A DNA stretch of 64,000 bases from Rosa chinensis (Eukaryota; Streptophyta; Magnoliopsida; Rosales; Rosaceae). The stretch is taken from the NCBI RefSeq assembly GCF_002994745.2, contig NC_037093.1, forward strand, positions 43,132,384 to 43,196,383. Reading direction: 5' to 3'. The notes under the pieces were generated by a model. It was not told the origin of the DNA. It did not search any database and worked only from the letters and a program-made list of their open reading frames with translations. The translations under genes and the position numbers were made by a program. Positions 56,322 through 64,000 of this stretch are shown one piece after another. The stretch's first letter is position 1, and each line of letters begins with the position of its first letter.

Positions 56322-56650
56322 AACGCAGTCGGAAGTAATCTGGGTTTACAAGCGATAAATCTTAAAAGATATAGTTCTGGAGTCCACCAGAGAAATATAG
56401 AAAAATCTCTAGATTTTAATAAATTTGATATGATAAACTGATTCTAGTACAAAGCATAATGGTGCTTATATAGGCATCCAAAACCCTAAATCATAATCTA
56501 TCAAGAAATCCTAAAGAATCCAAATTAAAAGGAAACTAAAACCTAATAATAAAAAGAATCCTAAAACAAATGTAAGACAAAGCCTAAAAATATTATATCC
56601 CGAATCGGATAATTAAAACGACATATTTTGGCCTAAATCCGTTAGTGCTC
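56322..56650 (-). repeat. LTR-like repeat fragment E, copy 2
   Basis: Homologous in order to 51876-52120 (AACGCAGTCGGA, TTCTGGAGTCCACCAGAG, AAACCCTAAATC) but diverged. No complete ends were found. Confidence 0.5.
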
Positions 56651-57190
56651 ACTAAAGTGAGTCTTGAAGATCTCATCGTTCCCATTTTGGAAAGGGATCA
56701 TGCGTCTCAAACGAACATTCTGGCCAACAGTTGATCAAATCTGATTCACAATTAAGACCTGACTTTTTCGCATGAGAAACTTGAAAAGTTCAAAACCAAA
56801 TTTTATTGGATATTGCAGCGGCTAATGATCTCATTATGCATAAATTACCTATTTTCCAATTACTCTTCTTGATTCCACGCCGCTTCTTTATTTTTCTAGT
56901 TTTCCTGCTAAACCAGGCTCATTCTCATCCTACATCAACATCTCTAAAGAGATATGGAAAAGTTGGATTCCAAAGGAAGGTGGTGATGAATGGGTTTCAC
57001 AAGTAAAAGGTTTTTATTATTTTTTTATGTTTTTTATTTTTTTCCTCGCATCAAACAAACACCTTGAAGCATAAAATACACGGATGTCCGATAGTTACTT
57101 GAGTGGAAACCCCACCCAAATTCTCATTAGTAGCTAACTGAGTACTTGGATTCTGTGGGACCTATGTGACACCAGTGAAGTGTCAGCTTC
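56651..57190. other. Intergenic DNA
   Basis: A short plus-strand frame at 56806-57006 has no recognisable domain. Nothing else is supported. Confidence 0.5.
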
Positions 57191-58251
57191 TTGAAGCCTC
57201 GTTTGGTTTGCAAAATTGAAGGGAAATGAAACTTAATCATTTCTTATGTTGGAGATGCAAAAAGGAAAGTAAACACTTTCATGTAGGAAGGAAAAATAAG
57301 GGATAAATGGTCTCTTCCATACTCCAAGGATTTCATTTTCCGTTCTTCATTTCTTACACTTATTACTCACATTTTATTATTTTATTACATTAATTACAAA
57401 TTTTTAAATAACTTTCCTTATAACTTTTCTTACGTTAAGGGTACTAAGCTTTTGTTTTCAAATCCGACCTAACCGTTCTATCTGCTAAGGTTTCTTATTG
57501 AAACTTTTCTTCAACAAAACTCACCAAACCTATTGTAGTTGCTACTATAGTGAGTCTGGCTAATGCGTTCCAACTCTCGGACTTAGCTCATCTGGATTTG
57601 GGAGCTGCTGGAGCGGCGGCATTCCAAGAGGCCGTTGAAAACCAGAACAGCTGGGTTGATGTGAAGCACGAGTTGCAGTCGCCACAGGGAGGTGAGCGGT
57701 CACGAGGAGGAAAAAAGCCACATGGAAACAAGGAGTGTTGGGATCTCAGATGTCGTTAGCAGCCTATACATCGATGGCTTCCAAGATTTTTAGAGCTCCA
57801 ATGTTCTCAAATCAAGAGGTGGTGGACCTTAAAGCTGCTAGTTTGATACTGAAAAATTAGATATCCAAGGGGTATGTTGGGTGCTTATTCTGCTTCTAGA
57901 ATAAGTTTTTTAGTTGTCCTCTGAAAGTCAGCTCTTTTTGACGACCCCTAGGGGCATTGATAGGAGCATTTTAATGCGATGTTTTAATAGTTAATTATCT
58001 CCTCATATTTTACTTAGTCATTTCCTTAAATAAATAAATTTTAATTTAGTTTTTATTTTCTAGGTACATTGGAATAAATGAAGCAGAAATGAGCTAACAT
58101 GAAGAAATTGAGTTTTCCTGATCCAACTAGGAATCCCAGTCAACGCAGGAATCCTGATGAGGCTAGGAAACCTGAAGGCATTAGGAGACCACATGGCTTG
58201 AAGATATTATGGGAGATTAAATCTGATTTTTGCATGGGAAATGATGGAGAT

Positions 58252-58771
58252 TGATGTAGGACGAGATTTTAGCCAAGATTTTAGCCAATTTCAACCAAAA
58301 ATCTCGAACAGAAGGAAGTGTCTTCACATTAAGAAGAATAATTTGAATATTGGAAATTGGTATTCAAATAGGCTTCTTAATGATGGAATTAATCATAAAT
58401 TACTCTTTTGGATATATCGGGATTCTCGAGCAAAATCTTGACTGAGATTCCAAACGTAATATTCTTTAGTATCTAGGATTTTATTTCCGATTTTTATTTA
58501 ATCAGGTTTAATTAGGTTTCCTAGTTTTAGTCTGCAATAAATTCTTCTTTATGTTTTCTAGTTGTATTAGGTTTATGCTATGTGCCCTATATAAGGCACC
58601 TCTTAGATTGTAATTTTGATTCAAGTTATCAATAAAAAAACCAAATATTAGAGAAGTTTCTCTATGTTTCTTACGGCTGTGCCCGTAATTGCTAGTGGAT
58701 TCCAGCTCATCTCATATGGTTTTCGACGCTTGACGGAGCCTCTTTCTATCGTGTTCACACTTCCCGCATCA
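58252..58771 (+). repeat. LTR 1 of T
   Basis: TGATGTAGGACG to CTTCCCGCATCA. The TATA-like CTATATAAGG lies near 58588-58597. It has three substitutions against the other two LTRs. Confidence 0.94.
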
Positions 58772-59920
58772 TTTGGTATCAGAGCGGGTATCACCCGCTT
58801 CTTAGAAGACGACGATCCAAGGGAGAAGTTCACTACCACCAACCTCAACGACGCTGGTCGTAGAGTATCTATCAAAGAAAGTTTTATTAAAGAGGAACAT
58901 GCCAAGGGATTCGCCCTAAGACAACCTCATCAATCCAAAAGAAAAAAGAAAAAAAGAAAAAAAAAACATGGAACGTTATTCACAACGCCGGATTACGACG
59001 ACTTTCGAACTACATGTATCATCAACGACAAGGTATGCTCTGTAATAATTGACAGTGGTCTACGAGAGAACTTTGTAGCAAACAAAGTTGTGGATTATTT
59101 TGAATTACCGACAGTGAAGCTGAGTGATCCATACTGGATTCCATTTGGAGAGGATGAATATGCACAAGTAACAGAGGTTTATAAAGTTCCTGTCTCTATG
59201 GGAAAATTTTATAAAGAAGAGATTACTTGTCATGTGATTGACATGGACGACACTAATGTGCTTTTTGGAAGACCATGGCATGAAAGCGTCAAAGGTGGTT
59301 ATTGCAAAGACAACACATATTTATTTAGGTGGGAGTCGCACAAAATTAAAATCAAGCCTAGAAGGAAGAACGTCAAGAATGACCATCCTGAGGTGTGTGA
59401 AAAGGAACATGAAGAAGCAACTTTGAAGATTGAAGAGAAACTCATTAAGGAGAAGGAAGCTGATTCATTCATCACATCGATATCCATGTCATGCATGCCT
59501 AATTGTGTTCAAGATCAACCCAAGGAGAAGTCATTGCCCATTCCTTTTCAAGTGGAGGAGTTCAAGTTTCAAGGTGCTTATTCTAAACTTGTCTACGGTA
59601 TTGGATTCATGGTGATACCTTTTAATTTCGAGAATATTGAAGTTGATGGCTTATCATGTTTTATTCCTACTAATGATCGAGCTGCATACAAGAGGAACTC
59701 GAGGTCGAGTTCTTTTCAAGTGGAGGAGACTGATGTAGGACGAGATTTTAGCCAAGATTTTAGCCAATTTCAACCAAAAATCTCGAACAGAAGGAAGCGT
59801 CTTCACATTAAGAAGAATAATTTGAATATTGGAAATTGGTATTCAAATAGGCTTCTTAATGATGGAATTAATCATAAATTACTCTTTTGGATATATCGGG
59901 ATTCTCGAGCAAAATCTTGA
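58664..59920 (+). CDS. T retropepsin-like ORF, copy 1
   Basis: The open frame runs from inside LTR 1 into LTR 2, so its first and last parts are LTR translation; the meaningful part is about 58790-59729. After a basic run of Lys/Arg near 58935-58970 comes a Ty3-type retropepsin domain with CSVIIDSGLRENFVANKVV (active site Asp-Ser-Gly) and the closing VLFGRPWHESV, then a Glu/Lys-rich tail and a C-terminal stretch (VYGIGFMVIPFNFENIEVDG). No gag knuckle, RT, RNase H or integrase is present. A 4-base difference from copy 2 upstream of FTTPDYDDF joins the leader frame to the protease frame here. In gypsy elements this protease processes Gag-Pol; here its substrate is unknown. Confidence 0.75.
   Translation: MFLTAVPVIASGFQLISYGFRRLTEPLSIVFTLPASFGIRAGITRFLEDDDPREKFTTTNLNDAGRRVSIKESFIKEEHAKGFALRQPHQSKRKKKKRKKKHGTLFTTPDYDDFRTTCIINDKVCSVIIDSGLRENFVANKVVDYFELPTVKLSDPYWIPFGEDEYAQVTEVYKVPVSMGKFYKEEITCHVIDMDDTNVLFGRPWHESVKGGYCKDNTYLFRWESHKIKIKPRRKNVKNDHPEVCEKEHEEATLKIEEKLIKEKEADSFITSISMSCMPNCVQDQPKEKSLPIPFQVEEFKFQGAYSKLVYGIGFMVIPFNFENIEVDGLSCFIPTNDRAAYKRNSRSSSFQVEETDVGRDFSQDFSQFQPKISNRRKRLHIKKNNLNIGNWYSNRLLNDGINHKLLFWIYRDSRAKS
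58774..58785 (+). other. T primer-binding site 1
   Basis: TGGTATCAGAGC, initiator tRNA-Met type, two bases after LTR 1. The second copy is at 60253-60264. Confidence 0.9.
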
Positions 59921-60250
59921 CTGAGATTCCAAACGTAATATTCTTTAGTATCTAGGATTTTATTTCCGATTTTTATTTAATCAGGTTTAATTAGGTTTCC
60001 TAGTTTTAGTCTGCAATAAATTCTTCTTTATGTTTTCTAGTTGTATTAGGTTTATGCTATGTGCCCTATATAAGGCACCTCTTAGATTGTAATTTTGATT
60101 CAAGTTATCAATAAAAAAACCAAATATTAGAGAAGTTTCTCTATGTTTCTTACGGCTGTGCCCGTAATTGCTAGTGGATTCTAGCTCATCTCATATGGTT
60201 TTCGACGCTTGACGGAGCCTCTTTCTATCGTGTTCACGCTTCCCGCATCA
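59730..60250 (+). repeat. LTR 2 of T (shared middle LTR)
   Basis: 521 bp and identical to LTR 3 apart from one A in an A-run, as far as I can compare by eye. Confidence 0.94.
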
Positions 60251-61213
60251 TTTGGTATCAGAGCGGGTATCGCCCGCTTCTTAGAAGACGACGATCCAAG
60301 GGAGAAGTTCACTACCACCAACCTCAACGACGCTGGTCGTAGAGTATCTATCAAAGAAAGTTTTATTAAAGAGGAACATGCCAAGGGATTCGCCCTAAGA
60401 CAACCTCATCAATCCAAAAGAAAAAAGAAAAAAAGAAAAAAAAAACATGGAACGTTGGATATTCACAACGCCGGATTACGACGACTTTCGAACTACATGT
60501 ATCATCAACGACAAGGTATGCTCTGTAATAATTGACAGTGGTCTACGAGAGAACTTTGTAGCAAACAAAGTTGTGGATTATTTTGAATTACCGACAGTGA
60601 AGCTGAGTGATCCATACTGGATTCCATTTTGAGAGGATGAATATGCACAAGTAACAGAGGTTTGTAAAGTTCCTGTCTCTATGGGAAAATTTTATAAAGA
60701 AGAGATTACTTGTCATGTGATTGACATGGACGACACTAATGTGCTTTTTGGAAGACCATGGCATGAAAGCGTCAAAGGTGGTTATTGCAAAGACAACACA
60801 TATTTATTTAGGTGGGAGTCGCACAAAATTAAAATCAAGCCTAGAAGGAAGAATGTCAAGAATGACCATCCTGAGGTGTGTGAAAAGGAACATGAAGAAG
60901 CAACTTTGAAGATTGAAGAGAAACTCATTAAGGAGAAGGAAGCTGATTCATTCATCACATCGATATCCATGTCATGCATGCCTAAGTGTGTTCAAGATCA
61001 ACCCAAGGAGAAGTCATTGCCCATTCCTTTTCAAGTGGAGGAGTTCAAGTTTCAAGGTGCTTATTCTAAACTTGTCTACGGTATTGGATTCATGGTGATA
61101 CCTTTTAATTTCGAGAATATTGAAGTTGATGGCTTATCATGTTTTATTCCTACTAATGATCGAGCTGCATACAAGAGGAACTCGAGGTCGAGTTCTTTTA
61201 AAGTGGAGGAGAC
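60251..61213 (+). pseudogene. T retropepsin-like ORF, copy 2 with stop
   Basis: Same content as copy 1. The domain starts at 60447 (MERWIFTTPDYDDF) with four extra bases relative to copy 1. A TGA at 60630-60632 replaces Gly after YWIPF, so the frame is cut between the active site and the flap region. It resumes at 60681 and is open to 61403 inside LTR 3. Confidence 0.85.
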
Positions 61214-61734
61214 TGATGTAGGACGAGATTTTAGCCAAGATTTTAGCCAATTTCAACCAAAAATCTCGAACAGAAGGAAGCGTCTTCACATTAAGAAGAA
61301 TAATTTGAATATTGGAAATTGGTATTCAAATAGGCTTCTTAATGATGGAATTAATCATAAATTACTCTTTTGGATATATCGGGATTCTCGAGCAAAATCT
61401 TGACTGAGATTCCAAACGTAATATTCTTTAGTATCTAGGATTTTATTTCCGATTTTTATTTAATCAGGTTTAATTAGGTTTCCTAGTTTTAGTCTGCAAT
61501 AAATTCTTCTTTATGTTTTCTAGTTGTATTAGGTTTATGCTATGTGCCCTATATAAGGCACCTCTTAGATTGTAATTTTGATTCAAGTTATCAATAAAAA
61601 AAACCAAATATTAGAGAAGTTTCTCTATGTTTCTTACGGCTGTGCCCGTAATTGCTAGTGGATTCTAGCTCATCTCATATGGTTTTCGACGCTTGACGGA
61701 GCCTCTTTCTATCGTGTTCACGCTTCCCGCATCA
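61214..61734 (+). repeat. LTR 3 of T
   Basis: 521 bp, followed by the target copy GAGAT (61735-61739). Confidence 0.94.
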
Positions 61735-63331
61735 GAGATAATGTGAAAATCAAGGAGATTACGTTGAGAAAATCAAGGGAGAGTTTCATGGGATTGTGCA
61801 ACAAGAAAAGGCTCAAAACAAGTCCAAATTCATTCCTCAATTCCCTCAAGATATGCTGGCCGAAATTAAGGAATTAAAATCTACAGTTTTAATGTGAAAA
61901 TCAAGAGAAAATCAAGGTGAGGATGTTAAGGATAAAGCCATGGAGAGATTTAAGGGAGAAAATGTTCAAAATGCATCCGGATACATTGTCTAGGTTCATG
62001 CCTAGATATTTGGCCGAAAATTGTGAATAAAATTAGATTAAATCATGGGAAAATCAGCAACAAAATATTAGGGATTGATTTTGGAGCTTTTTAATTAGTT
62101 GGATGACATAGCAGAGCTGACGTGGCGTTGTCTGATTGGCTAATGCTGTGTGGATCATTCTTGAAGACTTGGAGACTAAGTTGCCATCCTCCTATAAATA
62201 GGAGCATTCTACACACCATCACACCACACCACAACACCACCACAACACAACACACCTCTCTCCCTCAGTAAATAAACATTAGAAAAATTCTCTCCATTCT
62301 CTAGTCTTCAGAAGCTCTGCGTCTCAACCAAGGAGGAGAAGAAGTCATGCAATACATCAAGATCCTAGCCACCATCCACCCTTGTGTCGTCCCTAGAAGA
62401 TTGCTTGCTTTCAAGGATCTTCAAGTTCTTCGTCTCAAGGCTTCGTCATTCATCTTTCACCGTGTATTTCCTACTTTCTTATGTTTTCCTTTGTTTGATT
62501 TGTAGGGTTATGAATTCCAGTTAACATGACGTTAAAGGCAAAGTTTAAAGCCCATTTATATGTTTTGAAATAAAGTTACGATTTTTTTATGTTGATTGAT
62601 ATGTTGCTTATGTGAGATTGCTTGATTGATTTTGGATTATAGAAAACTTTTGCATGTTTGTGTTCTTTGGTGGCCAACTTAGGATATATGCATGTAATTG
62701 GAGCTAGATTTAAGTAGTAAAGGCTTTGGACAAAAGTCGAAATCAATTAAGGAGGATTGCAAATAGGTGAACTTATTCATAACTAGGTTGTGCACTTTGG
62801 TTGACATCCTTTCTTTGTTCTTAATGCGTTGAATGTGTTCTTGATTAGCTAGCTTTCTAGATTATGATTGCATGTTCAATAGGATTGATTTAGGTGCTTT
62901 CACTTGGATTAATTATTCAAGGAAAGTAAAAAATGGGAAATCGTTTGCTTTCTAATGTTTCACATGGTCAACTTCTTTCTCATGACATAGAAAATCAACT
63001 ATAGGATTTGTAATTGGATTTCTTGCATATGATTGTGGTTTTGATCTTTATTCCTTGCGTTCCACCCTTGTATATATGTTTTTACATTTTCTTTATTTTA
63101 TTTATTTTAATTTTCGAAACCCTAATGTTAAAATCCCCCTTATTTTATTATTTTGTATATATCTTTTGTTTTATTTTTGTAAATATTATACTTTGTATTT
63201 TTATTAATTCTTTATTTGTTTTTGCAATTACAAGTGTACCCTCAATCCCCGGAATAGAACGATCCCTATTTACCATATACTAACGATGACATTTTCAGGG
63301 TTAAATTATACTCTTCCTTTTTAGCGTATCA

Positions 63332-64000
63332 GGCATGTGTCAATTTTGTACTACTTGCTCAAATTTCAATATCGGTTAACCTTTTTGCTTAAAAAAATAA
63401 ATAAATAAATAAATAAGATACCAAATGCTAGAATGGAAAGTTCACTGGAAATTAAATTTCTTATTCCATGATAATGATAAAGGAACTACTTTCCTTTCCG
63501 CAAACCAAACAAGGTCTGAGAGTCCAGGTCATCATAAAACCGACTACTAGATGGCTGCGAGTTTTCAAGGTGAAAAACCTTGGGCCTGCGATGTTTGACT
63601 TAGGACTGTTAATGGGTCGTGTCGGGTCAAGGTATTTATCTTGTCGCAAGATACAAACCCAAACCCAAACCCAACCCATTTAATAACCGTGTCAAAAATT
63701 GAAACTCAAACCCAACCTATTTATTAAACGGGTTACCCATTTCCAACCCGCATAACCCATTTAATAAATAGATTGTATCGTGTTAGACAAAATGACTCAT
63801 TTAAGGGTTAACAATGCAACTCATTTAACTAAAAAATACATAAATTGATTAAATTCACTAAAAACTCTACAAGACGAAGGATATAAATAATTATATATAA
63901 TTCATAAATAATTAAATCCAATAATTATAAAGTAAAATATTTCAAATTGTCTAATCCTATGATCAAATACTCCCAACGTCTAAAATTTCAAGAAGAAGTA
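63332..64000. other. AT-rich flank with ATAA microsatellite
   Basis: (AAAT)n at about 63393-63416. From about 63600 a repeat-like segment contains GGGTCGTGTCGGGTC and several AAACCC/AACCCATTT units, which resembles ends of common plant MITEs, but the second end is not in the window. No gene is supported. Confidence 0.5.

Larger units (their letters stand above)
58252..61734 (+). mobile_element. Non-autonomous LTR element T in tandem form (LTR-internal-LTR-internal-LTR)
   Basis: Three LTRs of 520-521 bp (58252-58771, 59730-60250, 61214-61734) alternate with two internal regions of about 958 and 963 bp. Single 5 bp copies GAGAT flank the whole array (58247-58251 and 61735-61739), so it is one insertion. 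Each internal region has a TGGTATCAGAGC primer-binding site and a purine tract (GTGGAGGAGAC) but only a protease-like ORF. The copies differ at very few positions: LTR1 against LTR2 at three by my count. Confidence 0.94.
57958..63331 (+). repeat. Solo LTR of family X, copy 2 (split by element T)
   Basis: Starts TGATAGGAGCATTTTAATGC and ends TAGCGTATCA, flanked by GGCAT at 57953-57957 and 63332-63336. Its own length without T is about 1.89 kb. A TATA box CTATAAATAG lies near 62193-62202, followed by a CA-rich leader, which fixes the plus orientation. The 3' part (61735-63331) matches X copy 1 at 20157-21210 and 8968-9506 in reverse. Confidence 0.92.
57195..63517. other. Possible MITE with TTTGGTTTGC terminal inverted repeats, split by X
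   Basis: GCCTCGTTTGGTTTGC at 57195-57210 is matched in inverse by GCAAACCAAACAAGGTC at 63500-63516. If the X insertion (57958-63331 plus one target copy) is removed, the two ends lie about 0.94 kb apart. A target duplication is not clear, and the interior holds a GC-richer segment (57550-57760) of unknown origin. Confidence 0.35.

Noticed and set aside
57550..57759. 69-codon plus-strand frame beginning MSLANAFQLSDLAHLDLG
   Set aside because: No recognised domain, no neighbouring exons and no promoter. It is kept only as a remark on the GC-richer segment.
63600..63720. AAACCC units as an interstitial telomere repeat
   Set aside because: The units are irregular and differ from the plant heptamer CCCTAAA; more likely the end of a common MITE.
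1..64000. CRISPR arrays, prophage, integrons or operons
   Set aside because: The regular repeats are LTRs or a contiguous tandem array without spacers, and the coding style is eukaryotic throughout.

Overview
This window is plant nuclear DNA, almost certainly from a eudicot. It is dominated by LTR retrotransposons with plant-type coding domains, plant-style TATA boxes and primer-binding sites, and it holds one intact plant-specific DUF241-family gene. The repeat style reminds me of Rosaceae, but that is a weak impression. No bacterial, viral-capsid, tRNA, rRNA or CRISPR features were seen.

Layout. (1) 1-5912: a Ty1/copia element (here C0) on the minus strand, with its downstream LTR cut by the window edge. 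(2) 6189-51775: a DUF241-like gene copy, now a pseudogene, split by a 44.4 kb nest. The outer member is an old copia element C1 (6357-50725, minus; 219 bp LTRs; target duplication GTCTG/GTTTG). Three insertions sit inside C1. The first is a solo LTR of family L1 (7075-8876, TSD TATGT). The second is a solo LTR of family X (about 8968-21483), which holds a complete non-autonomous L1 element (9507-20156, TSD CCTTT), which in turn holds another solo LTR (12879-15301, TSD CTAAA). The third is a Ty3/gypsy Tat-type element G1 (25264-48565, minus, TSD CCTTT), which holds a second member of its own family in the opposite orientation, G2 (25970-37066, plus, TSD CTAGT/CTAGC). (3) 51776-54569: repeat fragments and intergenic DNA. 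(4) 54570-55478: the one intact host gene, a 302-residue DUF241 protein on the minus strand. Its 5'-truncated, insertion-ridden neighbour is a tandem paralogue. (5) 55600-57957: intergenic DNA. (6) 57958-63331: a second X solo LTR (TSD GGCAT), interrupted by a very young tandem element T (58252-61734, TSD GAGAT) with the structure LTR-internal-LTR-internal-LTR and a lone retropepsin-like ORF. (7) 63332-64000: AT-rich flank.

The most notable points are these. G1 and G2 each carry an antisense, apparently spliced extra gene with its own TATA box and 5' UTR intron. It lies behind a variable array of about 57 bp repeats (16 units in G1, 6 in G2) built on the palindrome CCGCTAGCGG. Element T is a three-LTR tandem whose only recognisable domain is an aspartic protease. 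The nest can be ordered level by level from target-site duplications read directly from the sequence. Most retroelement genes are broken, and many of the nonsense changes are C-to-T type. Coordinates of element ends were read by eye and could be off by a base or two.
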